Assembly: GCA_934670025.1 (NCBI GenBank)
Contig: CAKUOS010000016.1
Span: 1 to 39,158, forward strand
DNA length: 39,158 nucleotides
Direction: 5' to 3'
Source of the DNA: an uncultured Oscillospiraceae bacterium
GTDB taxonomy: Bacteria; Bacillota; Clostridia; Oscillospirales; Oscillospiraceae
Below the pieces are notes generated by a model that was not told the DNA's origin, ran no database searches, and was given only the letters and a program-made list of their open reading frames with translations. How positions within the stretch are numbered: the stretch's first letter is position 1; each line of letters opens with the position of its first letter. Of the stretch, positions 18,874 through 27,596 are shown one piece after another. The position numbers were made by a program, and so were the translations under genes.

Positions 18874-19409
18874 CCGCGTCCGTAGGGGTCGCGGAGCTTA
18901 TCGGGCTCGGGATATTCCTCACCCTTCGTATCGACGCGGATGGAGGCGATCTTCTGCTCGGTGAGCGGACGGTCGCTGCCGTCGGTCTTCGTCGCGGCGA
19001 TCCGGTCGACGACGTCCATACCCTCGAGCACCTTGCCGAAGGCCGCATACTGCCCGTCGAGGAACTCGCCGTCTTCATGCATGATGAAGAACTGGCTGCC
19101 GGCGGAATTGGCCGCCTGCGCACGGGCCATGGAAAGAACGCCGCGCTTGTGGCTGAGGTTATTCTTCACGCCGTTGAGCTTGAACTCGCCCTTGATGCAG
19201 TAGCCGGGGCCGCCCATGCCGGTGCCGTGCGGGCAGCCGCCCTGGATCATGAACCCGGAGATGACGCGGTGGAAGATCAGGCCGTCGTAAAAGCCTTTGT
19301 TGGCAAGCGAGATCATGTTGCGCACGCTCTGCGGCGCTTTTTCGGGGTACAACTCGCAGACGATCCTGCCGCCGTCTGCCATGGTGATGGTCATGATGGG
19401 ATTTTCCAT
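18870..19409 (-). CDS. Peptidyl-prolyl cis-trans isomerase, cyclophilin type
   Basis: Catalyses isomerisation of proline peptide bonds. The 179-residue protein is a single cyclophilin domain without a signal peptide, so cytoplasmic. Family landmarks are FHRVISGFMIQGGCPHGTGMGGPGY (about residues 46-70, containing the catalytic Arg of FHRV), the SMARAQAANSAGSQFFI strand-loop (about 94-110) and the LDGQYAAFGKVLEGMDVVD segment (about 116-135). The tail of about 25 residues is charged. It lies three bases after smpB and overlaps the SDR gene by four bases, so all three are one transcript. Confidence 0.95.
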   Translation of the reverse strand: MENPIMTITMADGGRIVCELYPEKAPQSVRNMISLANKGFYDGLIFHRVISGFMIQGGCPHGTGMGGPGYCIKGEFKLNGVKNNLSHKRGVLSMARAQAANSAGSQFFIMHEDGEFLDGQYAAFGKVLEGMDVVDRIAATKTDGSDRPLTEQKIASIRVDTKGEEYPEPDKLRDPYGRG

Positions 19410-19412
19410 AGT

Positions 19413-19868
19413 TTATCGTCCTTTCATTGCGCGGTCGATCTGGCGTTTGGCGTCTTTTTTCGCGGCGTCCTCGCGCTTGTCATAGAGCTTTTTGCCGCGG
19501 GCGAGCGCGATCTCGACCTTGACGAGCGAGCCGCGCAGATAGACGCTCAGCGGGATGAGCGCGCATCCGTCCTGCTTCACCTTGCCGAACAGGCGCATGA
19601 TCTCACGCTTGTGCATGAGGAGCCTGCGCGGGCGAAGCGGGTCTTTGTTGAAGATATTGCCCTGTTCATAGGGCGCGATGTGCATCTGGCGGATGAAGAG
19701 CTGGCCGTCTTTGATCTGGCACCACGCTTCTTTCAGGCTGATGGCGCCGAGGCGGATGGACTTGACCTCCGTACCGGACAGCTCGATCCCGGCCTCGAAT
19801 TTTTCATCGATGAAATATTCATGATAGGCCTTCTGATTTCTGGCGATGATCTTGACGCTGTCGGCCAC
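19413..19868 (-). CDS. smpB: SsrA-binding protein SmpB
   Basis: Binds tmRNA and places it in the ribosomal A site for trans-translation. 151 residues, standard length, with the family's IARNQKAYHEYFIDEKFEAG, LSGTEVKSIRLGAISLKEAW and QDG-type core (KVKQDGCALIPLSVYL), and the basic tail DAKRQIDRAMKGR that tracks the mRNA channel. The start codon is GTG, set by AAGGAGG seven bases upstream. A very good promoter precedes it (19901-19929). First gene of an operon with cyclophilin and an SDR, with its RNA partner ssrA just downstream on the same strand. Confidence 0.97.
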   Translation of the reverse strand: MADSVKIIARNQKAYHEYFIDEKFEAGIELSGTEVKSIRLGAISLKEAWCQIKDGQLFIRQMHIAPYEQGNIFNKDPLRPRRLLMHKREIMRLFGKVKQDGCALIPLSVYLRGSLVKVEIALARGKKLYDKREDAAKKDAKRQIDRAMKGR

Positions 19869-19900
19869 CGGCGCACCTCCTTCCGATGCGATTCCCGTTT

Positions 19901-19929
19901 ACTATATGTTATTATACCAGACGTGTCAA
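19901..19929 (-). promoter_or_regulatory. smpB promoter
   Basis: On the minus strand a perfect TTGACA (19929-19924) and TATAGT (19906-19901) are separated by 17 bases. An overlapping TGGTATAAT lies within the spacer. Confidence 0.8.
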
Positions 19930-19941
19930 GGGCGAAACAGG

Positions 19942-19969
19942 AAAAAGCCCGGCGTCTGCCGGGCTTTTT
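19942..19969. terminator. Bidirectional terminator ending the 20-27.5 kb operon
   Basis: AAAAAGCCCGGC (19942-19953) and its exact complement (19958-19969) flank GTCT. The T-runs are part of the arms. It lies three bases after the stop of the MacB-like gene and insulates smpB. Confidence 0.9.
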
Positions 19970-19972
19970 GAT

Positions 19973-21088
19973 TCAGATACCGCCTTTGACGTAGTGCTTC
20001 CGCTTGTTTTCCTCGACCTTTTCCTCGATGGCGTGCGCCGCGGAATACGCCGCGCGCTGAACCTCGCGTTTGACGAGTTTCACCAGCACGATCACAAGGC
20101 ACACGACAGGCATCAGCGCAAACAGAACGCCCAGCAGCAGATACAGCGCCGCGTATGTCTCGGTCATGCGCGCAGCGTTCTCCCAATAGGGATAGATGAC
20201 GCCCTGCCGGCTCATGACGCGCGTGCCGAAGCCGGTCAGGACCGTCCACAGGCGCGGGACGGAATAGCGATCCGTATTCTGGACGATCGCGCCGTTCCCG
20301 GCGGAAAAATTGTCGGAGACGAGCTTTTTGCCGTAGCCCGAAACAGGGTCCGGAAGGACGATCTCATAGCAGTCGATGGGCGTCTCGGAGATGTTGTTCA
20401 GCGCCTCATAGCTCATGAAAACCAGCGCGGTGGCCGTTTTGGCGTTCTGCGCATCCTCGGCGGTCAGCGCCGCGCGGCTGGCATGATCGTCCTCTCGCGC
20501 AACGACGCCCGCGACGGGGTACGTCACACCGTTGATCGTGACCTCCATCCCGGCAGCGTCGCTGCTGCCGAACAGCGCCCAGGCCGTCTGCTCGTCGAGC
20601 ACGACGCGGTCGGCCATATAGTCCTCGCCCGTCAGATAGCTGCCCGAACGCAGCGGCAGCGGATGGAACAGGAAGAAATCCCCGCCCACGCCGATGGCCG
20701 TGACCGTCGAAGAACCGGAGGCCGACGAAACGCTCAGGCTCGTGCGGCCGCTGTAGGCGTCGGTGTAGAGACTGCCGCCCTCGGGCGCCTCCATGGAGTC
20801 CCGCACGAACGCATCCTCCAGCGACTGGCGGAACATCCGGATATCGTCGAGCGTCTTCGTGCCGTCCACGGGCAGGAAGACGGAGGCCTGCGCGAAGCGG
20901 TCTTCGCTCTCGCCGCGCCAGCTGTCCGCGGCCGACTGGGTCAGAAGGGCTGTCGTTTCCTTTGAAAACAGCGTAAAGCTCCACACGCTCAGAGCCGTCA
21001 GCACCGCGCACACGATCGTCAGCACGAGTCTCGCGCCGTGCAGCCGCGGCAGCCTGTGCCGCCGCTCAAACCGTCCGCGCCGTCTCAT
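19973..21088 (-). CDS. MacB-like extracytoplasmic domain protein with two membrane helices
   Basis: 371 residues. A membrane helix (about 20-41) is followed by some 270 outward-facing residues resembling the periplasmic core domain of MacB/FtsX-type ABC permeases. The recognisable stretch is LPLRSGSYLTGEDYMADRVV, then LDEQTAWALFGSSDAAGMEV and TINGVTYPVAGVVARED. A second helix (about 312-336) ends in a basic tail of about 35 residues. True MacB permeases have three more helices after this domain forming the FtsX fold; only one is present here, so it is not a standard permease. The gene is coupled by a four-base overlap to the HlyD-like adaptor, the usual partner of MacB. No ATPase is nearby. 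Role unknown. Confidence 0.8.
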   Translation of the reverse strand: MRRRGRFERRHRLPRLHGARLVLTIVCAVLTALSVWSFTLFSKETTALLTQSAADSWRGESEDRFAQASVFLPVDGTKTLDDIRMFRQSLEDAFVRDSMEAPEGGSLYTDAYSGRTSLSVSSASGSSTVTAIGVGGDFFLFHPLPLRSGSYLTGEDYMADRVVLDEQTAWALFGSSDAAGMEVTINGVTYPVAGVVAREDDHASRAALTAEDAQNAKTATALVFMSYEALNNISETPIDCYEIVLPDPVSGYGKKLVSDNFSAGNGAIVQNTDRYSVPRLWTVLTGFGTRVMSRQGVIYPYWENAARMTETYAALYLLLGVLFALMPVVCLVIVLVKLVKREVQRAAYSAAHAIEEKVEENKRKHYVKGGI

Positions 21089-23025
21089 CCGTTATCGGCC
21101 AGTCGGACCTGGCTGCCGGCGTCAAAGGGCTTGTCGCTGGTGGTGATGACGAAATCGCCCATGCTCACGCCGCTGACGGCGGCGGATTTGTCGTCGCGGG
21201 CCAGCTCCTGCACGGTCACGCGCGTGGCGATATAGCGGTTGCCGAGCGGCGAGGACTTGGTCGTCATGACGTAGACGAATTTGCCGTTGGAGTCCTCATG
21301 CAGGGCCGAGAGCGGCACGAGCGCGTCATAATTGGCGCTCTTCTGCCCGATGGAGAGCGTGACGTTCTGGCCGGGCTCAATGTCGCCGGTGATCTTGAAC
21401 TCGAGCGTCTTCTTGCCCTGATTCTGCGAACCGGAGATCTTGTCGAGCGTGGCGGTCACGTCGCCGCCCCAGAAGTTGACGAGCTCGGCGGTGTCGCCGA
21501 CGCGGACCTTTTTGGCCTGCTCGGTGTCGACCTCGATCTTGACGGTGTAACCGCGGTCGGTGACGTTGATGGTGGCCAGCGGCGTGTCGGCGCCCGCGGT
21601 GGTACCGGCCGTGACGCTGATGGAGCCGACGGTGCCGACGACGGTGGACTTGACCTCGACCTCGTCGGCGTTGGCACGGAGTTTTTCAATCTCGGCCTGC
21701 TTGCGCTCGATGGACTTTTTCGAAGCCTCCATGTCGATGGACGTGGAATCGCCGAGACCCTGCGTAAATATCAGATCTTCAAGCGCTTCCTTCGTCGTTT
21801 TTACCGTCTCTGCTGCGGAGGACGCGCTTGTCAGCTTATCGACCGCCGTCTGCTGGTCGGTGATCTGCTGGTCGAGCTGCTCGGACTGTGCTTCCAGACT
21901 CTCGAACGAGCGTTCATAGTTGCCGACGATGGTCTGCGCAGTGCTCATGGCCGCATTGGCCTCCGCGATCTTGTCGTTGATGGTGGCGATTTGCAGCAGT
22001 TCTTGCAGCTTGAACAGACCTACATCGACGCTGCCGCCGCCAAGATAGCAATTTGCAAGATTTTCATACGCTGCGCGGTAGGTTGCGGCAAGATCATTGG
22101 AATACGCATAGCTCTGGACTCCCGGTTCGTTTCCTTTCCCGGAGGAAGAGCCTCCGCTGCCGATTCGCGCGGCCATAGCCGCATCGTTGCGATAGCACTC
22201 GTCCATGATCTCATCGCTCTTGTCGCACAGATTATAGAAATCGTTGAATGCGCTGTCATACTGCGCAAGCTGGGACACAAAGTCTTTCTTCCGCATTTTA
22301 ATTAGATCTTCATAATACGATGCCTTCTCTGTTGCATCATGGAGTTCCGCATACAGCAACGTATCCTTCAGCTTCGTCTTCTCATCTTCCAGCGATTTGA
22401 CCGTCGCCTCATGCTCTGTTACAACGGCCTGTGCGTCGGAATACTCCTTCTCGCCCTTGAGCTTTGTGAGCTGGTTGTCGATAGCGGTCTTCTCCGTCTG
22501 CAAATCCTTGAGCTTGGCTTCGGCGGCAGCCTTTTGCGTGGCAAGCCGCGTGGGGTCGGATGTACTGTACTGATTATAAATCGCAAGGGCCTCATTATAG
22601 GCGTCGCGCGCCTTCTGCACCTCGCGGTTGTCCTTGGCGCTGGTGTTGCCGGCCTCGATGAGGCTCTTGTCGTAGGTCTGCTGGAGCGTTTCCAGATCCA
22701 GCTCGGCCTGCTTCAGCTCGTCCGACTCCTCCGCCTCCAGTACAAACAGCACGTCGCCGACGTTCACCTGCTGGCCGACCGTCGCCATGACGCTGGCCAC
22801 CTTGCGCGTCTGCTTGATCGTGACGTTATAGACCTCGTTGGCCTCGACCGCCGCCGTGCCGCGGATGCGCGCGTTGATCGCGCCCGACGACACCTGCTGC
22901 GCCGCGACCTCGGGCAGCGACGCATTCATGATCGTCCGGGAAAAGAACGTCAGCACCAGCAGGATCGCCAGAAAAATGATGGCCGCCGTCTTGACCCATT
23001 CGCGTTTTTTTACACTGTTGTCCAT
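21085..23025 (-). CDS. HlyD/RND-type membrane-fusion (adaptor) protein
   Basis: 646 residues, long for the family. One N-terminal membrane anchor (about 12-28) is followed by a first half-lipoyl segment (about 60-95, VASVMATVGQQVNVGDVLFVLE). Then come two long coiled-coil regions (about 100-265 and 345-480) split by a Gly/Ser-rich, partly tyrosine-rich insert (about 285-325). The second half-lipoyl piece (VVGTVGSISVTAGTTAGAD), a beta-barrel (about 510-570) and a membrane-proximal domain complete it. In Gram-positive bacteria such adaptors usually work with MacAB-like exporters. Here it sits 12 bases after a sugar-type permease and overlaps a MacB-like domain protein by four bases, an unusual context. 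Confidence 0.9.
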   Translation of the reverse strand: MDNSVKKREWVKTAAIIFLAILLVLTFFSRTIMNASLPEVAAQQVSSGAINARIRGTAAVEANEVYNVTIKQTRKVASVMATVGQQVNVGDVLFVLEAEESDELKQAELDLETLQQTYDKSLIEAGNTSAKDNREVQKARDAYNEALAIYNQYSTSDPTRLATQKAAAEAKLKDLQTEKTAIDNQLTKLKGEKEYSDAQAVVTEHEATVKSLEDEKTKLKDTLLYAELHDATEKASYYEDLIKMRKKDFVSQLAQYDSAFNDFYNLCDKSDEIMDECYRNDAAMAARIGSGGSSSGKGNEPGVQSYAYSNDLAATYRAAYENLANCYLGGGSVDVGLFKLQELLQIATINDKIAEANAAMSTAQTIVGNYERSFESLEAQSEQLDQQITDQQTAVDKLTSASSAAETVKTTKEALEDLIFTQGLGDSTSIDMEASKKSIERKQAEIEKLRANADEVEVKSTVVGTVGSISVTAGTTAGADTPLATINVTDRGYTVKIEVDTEQAKKVRVGDTAELVNFWGGDVTATLDKISGSQNQGKKTLEFKITGDIEPGQNVTLSIGQKSANYDALVPLSALHEDSNGKFVYVMTTKSSPLGNRYIATRVTVQELARDDKSAAVSGVSMGDFVITTSDKPFDAGSQVRLADNG

Positions 23026-23037
23026 ATCTCGTTTTCC

Positions 23038-23919
23038 CTATCCTTTCACAGAGCCGGAATGTGCGATGCCCTCCACCAGATACGCCTCGCCGTGCAGAAA
23101 CAGCAGCAGGCCCGGGATCATATAGATGACCGCCGCGGCGAACGCGATGCCGATCTCACCGGCGTTGATGGTGGATAAGAACATGGAAAGCGGCTGCTTT
23201 TCCACGTCGTTTAACAGAATGAGCGGCTGCTCGACCATGTTCCAGTTGTCGATGAACACAAGGATCGCAATGGAATACAGCGCGCTGCGGCACTGCGGCA
23301 GGCAGATATTCCAGAATACGTGCCACTCGTTCGCACCGTCCATCTTGGCCGATTCGATGACGGCCATGGGGATGCGGCGCATGAATTTTGTCAGCAGAAA
23401 CACCGAAAACGGCGCGAACGCCCCCGGCAGGAAGATCGCCCAGCGCGTATCGAGCACGCCCAGCCAGTCGCTGACCAGATAGTTCGGCACCAGCGTGACC
23501 TGATACGGCATGAGCATCAGGATCACGTAGAAGAAGAACAGCCCGTCGCGCACCTTGCCGCGCCAGCGTGTGAAGCCGTAGGCCGCGACCGACGCGACCA
23601 TCAGCTGCGCCAGGACGATCGGCACCGTCAGAATGACGGAGTTCCAGAACTTCAGCAGATAGTCCGGGCTTTTGAGCAGCACCGTAAAATACTGCGTGAA
23701 GCTGACCTTGTCGGGGATGAATTTGAGGTTGATGGTCTTGGAGATGTAGCTCTTGCCGTCGTTGGCGTTTTCAAAGACCTGACCGTAGTTGGCGGTGATC
23801 TCGCTCTGCGTCATGAACGAATTCGTGAACGTCAGGACCGTCGGCAGCAGAAACAGCAGTGCGAACGCCGCGCAGAGCAGGAAGCAGACCGTGCGCGAGA
23901 AATAGCGTTTTTTTCTCAT
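23038..23919 (-). CDS. Carbohydrate-type ABC permease, MalG family
   Basis: 293 residues with a first helix at about 9-30 and a large external loop after it (about 40-80, SFMTQSEITANYGQVFENAN). Five more helices follow, with the EAA loop ESAKMDGANEWHVFWNICLP near residue 195. I take the ATG at 23919 because it overlaps the upstream permease stop (ATGA) and matches the family start; the open frame further upstream is the shadow of that permease. The first external loop is longer than in many MalG proteins. Partner of the permease before it; followed after 12 bases by the HlyD-like gene. No ATPase gene is present in the cluster. Confidence 0.92.
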   Translation of the reverse strand: MRKKRYFSRTVCFLLCAAFALLFLLPTVLTFTNSFMTQSEITANYGQVFENANDGKSYISKTINLKFIPDKVSFTQYFTVLLKSPDYLLKFWNSVILTVPIVLAQLMVASVAAYGFTRWRGKVRDGLFFFYVILMLMPYQVTLVPNYLVSDWLGVLDTRWAIFLPGAFAPFSVFLLTKFMRRIPMAVIESAKMDGANEWHVFWNICLPQCRSALYSIAILVFIDNWNMVEQPLILLNDVEKQPLSMFLSTINAGEIGIAFAAAVIYMIPGLLLFLHGEAYLVEGIAHSGSVKG

Positions 23920-24863
23920 CCTTCCACGTCCTTTCCGAAGATGTTCTCCACAAAGAACATGAGCGCGATGAGGATGACGATGACGATGGCCAGCAGCACC
24001 GCCGCGGCCGACAGACGCTGATAGTCGGCGGAGTTGAACATATTGTTCATAAAGTGCTGCATCATGTAAAGCCCGTCGTAGGGGTAGTTGCCGGTCAACA
24101 GATAAATCTCGCGGAAGACCTTGAACGAGTTGATGATGGACAGGATCGTCACGAACAGGACCGTCGGCGAGAGATAGCGCAGCTTGATGTGGAAAAACTG
24201 GTACATCTCCGACGCGCCTTCGACCTCGGCGACCTCCAGCAGCTCGCGCGGGATGTTGCTCAGCGCGGCCATGAACAAAATCATGTTGTAGCCGAGGTTT
24301 TTCCACAAAAACAGCACGACGATGACCACCATGCAGTAGTCGGATTTCAGCCAGTCGATCTTGTCCGTGCCGAACACGGCCAGAAACTCGTTGATGACGC
24401 CGTTATAGTGGAACAGCACCTGCCAGATGAGGATGATGGACGCGATGGGCACCATCATGGGGCTTAAAAAGAACGTGCGGAACTCGCTTTTCAGGGGAAT
24501 TCTGGCCTCGAGCAGCAGCGCCAGCACCAGCGACAGCACCACCGCCAGCGGCACGGACAGCCCCGTAAACAGGGCGGTATTTCTGACCGCGATCTTGAAC
24601 GCGCCGTTCTGCCAGACGTTGATGTAGTTTTTCAGGCCCGCAAAGCTGTGGTCCGTCAGACCCGCCGTGAACGAATAATAGATCACGACGAGGAACGGAA
24701 TGATGTAAAAGATCAGCATACCCAGAAAGCTCGGCCCGGAAAAGAACATGGACGCGAGAAAATCGCGCGTCTTCACGTTCAGACTCTCCCAGGCCGCGCG
24801 GATAACGCCCCGCTTGCGCAGATGGCGCGGCGTATGCCGTTTCGTTGCAGACGGATGGTTCAC
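23916..24863 (-). CDS. Carbohydrate-type ABC permease, MalF family
   Basis: 315 residues. The start is a GTG at 24863, with AAAGGAG ten bases upstream. The in-frame extension to 24911 lies in a hairpin and is unlikely. A basic N-terminus of about 30 residues precedes the first helix (about 40-62). Six helices are seen, and the EAA loop PRELLEVAEVEGASEMYQFF (about 195-215). GASEM is typical of the ABC permease subunits paired with large binding proteins. It follows the 850-residue binding lipoprotein after a 127-base gap holding two hairpins. It is coupled to the MalG-type permease. Confidence 0.92.
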   Translation of the reverse strand: MNHPSATKRHTPRHLRKRGVIRAAWESLNVKTRDFLASMFFSGPSFLGMLIFYIIPFLVVIYYSFTAGLTDHSFAGLKNYINVWQNGAFKIAVRNTALFTGLSVPLAVVLSLVLALLLEARIPLKSEFRTFFLSPMMVPIASIILIWQVLFHYNGVINEFLAVFGTDKIDWLKSDYCMVVIVVLFLWKNLGYNMILFMAALSNIPRELLEVAEVEGASEMYQFFHIKLRYLSPTVLFVTILSIINSFKVFREIYLLTGNYPYDGLYMMQHFMNNMFNSADYQRLSAAAVLLAIVIVILIALMFFVENIFGKDVEG

Positions 24864-24902
24864 TGTTGTCTGTCTCCTTTGGAATGGAAAATGCTCATAA
24901 AC

Positions 24903-24924
24903 CCCGGCCATACGTCTGGCCGGG
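24903..24924. repeat. GC-rich hairpin between binding-protein and permease genes
   Basis: CCCGGCCA (24903-24910) and its complement (24917-24924) flank TACGTC. A similar CCCCGGCC hairpin is the 26-base palindrome at 37558-37583. Inside an operon it may weaken read-through, giving more binding protein than permease. Confidence 0.55.
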
Positions 24925-24945
24925 CTTTATCGGCAGTTTCGAAAT

Positions 24946-24977
24946 CCCATAGGGGCGGATCGTTCCGCCCCTATGGG
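24946..24977. repeat. TAGGGGCGG-type inverted repeat, 14-base perfect arms
   Basis: CCCATAGGGGCGGA (24946-24959) and its exact complement (24964-24977) flank TCGT, 14 bases after the binding-protein stop. A second copy with the same core (TAGGGGCGGAC) is at 38957-38980, and a half copy may be at 12746-12755. It looks like a small dispersed palindromic element. Confidence 0.7.
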
Positions 24978-24990
24978 GTCTGTGTTTCGA

Positions 24991-27543
24991 TTACCGCTGC
25001 TCCTGCACGTACAGGTTGACGCGGCTCTGGATCATGGATGCGGTTGCCGCAACGTCCTTGTCGCCGGCAAAGTAGGCTGCGACCTCCTCGGTCACGATGT
25101 CGAGGATCTCCTGATCGTAGTCGAACACGCCGGTCGTGGCGTTGATGATGGCCTCGATCTGGTCGATATCCGCCTGCGTCAGCGCGTAGACGTCGATATA
25201 CTCGCCGTCGCCGTCGAGCGCTTCGTAGCCGCCCTTGGAGATCTTGTCGGGCTGACCGTCTTCGTCCCAGTCGACGGTGTTGCCGTTTTCGTCCTTCTGG
25301 AGTTCTTCAGTCATGATCTCCGTCTTCATCTCGTTGAAGCGCGCCTGGCTCATCGGGAGGTAGTAGATATACTCGTCCTCGTTGGCCTTCTGGATCATGC
25401 TGCGCACGAAGTCCCACGCCGCGTCGGCGTTTTTCGTCGAGGAAGAGATGGCGAACGGCATCCGGATGTTGAACGAGTTGCCCGAGCGGCCGTCCTCGGT
25501 CGGATAGCCGGTGAAGGAGATCTTGCCGTTCAGCGCGTAGGCGTTGTAGATGTAATCGCTGAGGCTGTAGATGCTCATCGTGGCCATGAGCTGCTTGCCG
25601 CGCGCAACGCGCTTGATGTCGGATTCCCACTCCCATGCGCCGTCGACGATCATGTCGGAGGACGTCGCGTAGGCAATCGCGCCGTCGCCGTTATTGACCG
25701 CATCCGGGAAGGAATTGCAGAACGTCAGCAGCTGGCGGAACGCCTCGGAGTCAAACTCGCACTTGCCCGTCGTCCAGTCGACGAACGTCTCCAGATCGCG
25801 CGCGAGGCAGTTGTTGAGCACGTCGTTCTTCGTCCAGCCGTCGGAGAAGATCGTCGCGCCGTCCTGGAGGTTCTTCATCGCGTCCTGCACGGCCGCAACG
25901 TTCCACGTGTCATACTGATCGGCGATGGACGAGAGGACAAAGGCCGTCTGCACGGCGAAGGTCGCGGGCAGCTCATAGAGCTTGCCGTCCTTCTCCAGTG
26001 CCTTGAGGACCGGCTGGATGAAATAATCGCGTCCCATCGTGCTGTCCTTGTCCATAAAGGCATAAAGATCGGTGATGACGCCCTTGGCGGCGTATTTGTC
26101 GATGGGCAGATCATTGCAGAGGAACAGATCCGGGATGTTGCCCGAGAGGATCTCGGTGGTGAGCTTCGTAACGCCGGCGCTGGAATCGCTGTCGGTGTTA
26201 TACTCGCTGTAGTCGACGACGTTGATGCGCACGTCGGCGCTGTTCTTGTTATACTCGACGATCCAGCTGCGCAGATCGTAGTCGAGGTACATACACGCGA
26301 GCGTCAGGACGGTCTTCTGTTTGACCTCGGAGGCGTCGACGCGCGTGAGGACGACGAGCTGGAACCGGCTTTCCTCCGCCTGCCAGTCAGAGAGGATCGC
26401 GGCCACGCGGCCGTCGGGCAGCAGCGTATAGCCGTTCATGGTGTTGGAATCGACGTCGCACGCCATCCAGTCGACGAGCTTTTCCTTCGTGTCGGTCTGC
26501 ATGGTGTAGCCGTAGATGTTGCCGTTATAGTCGTAATAGAAGTCGTATGCGTCGTCGCCGGGCAGGACGCTCCAGACGTTGGACGGCATTTTGATCTTCT
26601 CGCCGAAATCCTTCGCCGCAAGATCGATGGGAATGAAATAGCAGCCGTTGTCGTCGTCCGGTTCACCGGCGTCGTTGTAGCTGTAGTTGCTCCACATGAC
26701 GCCGATCTGCTCGGCGTTCAGACGGCAGACGCTGCACCCGGCGTAATCACCGCCCGCGAGCTTGAACAGCAGCTGGCCGTCGCCGTTCAGGACGTAGACG
26801 TTTTCATAGTCGCTGGCGTACAGATTGCCGTCCTTGTCGACGGCGAAGGAATCGAGGCTGTTATAGCCGTAATAGCCGCCTTCTTCAGACGCATCCTGCG
26901 TCTCGTCCTTCGTGATCTCGGACAGGTCGATCGAGGCGATCGTCGTGCCGTCGGCCGCGACGTGCATGAGGATGGAGCGGCTCTCGCTGTCCAGCTGCGG
27001 ATAGTTCCACATACTGTCGTTGTCCGGGTCAAAATCCTCGGGCAGGTCGAACGTCGTGGCGTAGACGTTCACGAGCATCCAGAGCGTGCCGTCGTCCGCA
27101 CCGGCGATGTTATAGCAGTCGACGCTGCCGTCGGCGTTCTCGGGGATGGTGGGCAGCTGCAAATTTTCCAGCCGCGTACACGTGCCCGTGTCGGGATCGA
27201 CGCGGAAGAGCGCGAACTCGGACTCGTAGTACGACCACGCGACCGAGCCGTCCTCGTCAAGGACCTTGACCTCGTCGCCCTCGACGCTGCCGGTGACGTA
27301 AAGCGCCGTCCCGGCGTTTACGAGCTGGTTGAGGTACGAGACTTTCGCATCCGGGACCGTCAGATTGGCGTAGGACGCGGTGTAGGCGTATTTTGCGGCG
27401 GTGGCGGCGGGCTTGCCCTGGTCGATGAGCGAGGGCGTCGAACCGTTGTTGGTATTGCCGTTTTCATTTTTGCTGCACCCGGCAAACAGGCCCAGCATCA
27501 CGACGGCCGCAAGCAAAAGGGCCGTCAGACGTTTCAGTTTCAT
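24991..27543 (-). CDS. Large propeller-like plus solute-binding fusion lipoprotein
   Basis: 850 residues. The start at 27543 is set by GGAG seven bases upstream. A lipoprotein signal (MKLKRLTALLLAAVVMLGLF, lipobox AGC, Cys23) leads into an Asn/Gly linker. Residues of about 45-415 have a repeated strand pattern with Asp-rich turns (FAVDKDGNLYASDYENVYVL, YNGNIYGYTMQ, LLPDGRVAAILS), as in a beta-propeller. From about 420 the protein becomes a solute-binding domain (LDYDLRSWIVEYNKNSADVR, LTTEILSGNIPDLFLCNDLP, KDGKLYELPATFAVQ) of the sugar-binding SBP_bac_1 type. Ordinary binding proteins are 400-550 residues. It heads the operon with two permeases and lies directly after the two-component genes. 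Propeller assignment is by pattern only. Confidence 0.85.
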   Translation of the reverse strand: MKLKRLTALLLAAVVMLGLFAGCSKNENGNTNNGSTPSLIDQGKPAATAAKYAYTASYANLTVPDAKVSYLNQLVNAGTALYVTGSVEGDEVKVLDEDGSVAWSYYESEFALFRVDPDTGTCTRLENLQLPTIPENADGSVDCYNIAGADDGTLWMLVNVYATTFDLPEDFDPDNDSMWNYPQLDSESRSILMHVAADGTTIASIDLSEITKDETQDASEEGGYYGYNSLDSFAVDKDGNLYASDYENVYVLNGDGQLLFKLAGGDYAGCSVCRLNAEQIGVMWSNYSYNDAGEPDDDNGCYFIPIDLAAKDFGEKIKMPSNVWSVLPGDDAYDFYYDYNGNIYGYTMQTDTKEKLVDWMACDVDSNTMNGYTLLPDGRVAAILSDWQAEESRFQLVVLTRVDASEVKQKTVLTLACMYLDYDLRSWIVEYNKNSADVRINVVDYSEYNTDSDSSAGVTKLTTEILSGNIPDLFLCNDLPIDKYAAKGVITDLYAFMDKDSTMGRDYFIQPVLKALEKDGKLYELPATFAVQTAFVLSSIADQYDTWNVAAVQDAMKNLQDGATIFSDGWTKNDVLNNCLARDLETFVDWTTGKCEFDSEAFRQLLTFCNSFPDAVNNGDGAIAYATSSDMIVDGAWEWESDIKRVARGKQLMATMSIYSLSDYIYNAYALNGKISFTGYPTEDGRSGNSFNIRMPFAISSSTKNADAAWDFVRSMIQKANEDEYIYYLPMSQARFNEMKTEIMTEELQKDENGNTVDWDEDGQPDKISKGGYEALDGDGEYIDVYALTQADIDQIEAIINATTGVFDYDQEILDIVTEEVAAYFAGDKDVAATASMIQSRVNLYVQEQR

Positions 27544-27596
27544 AGCATAACTCCTTTTCAAAAAACGCAGAACTCCATATCTTGTGCTTTTCCATC

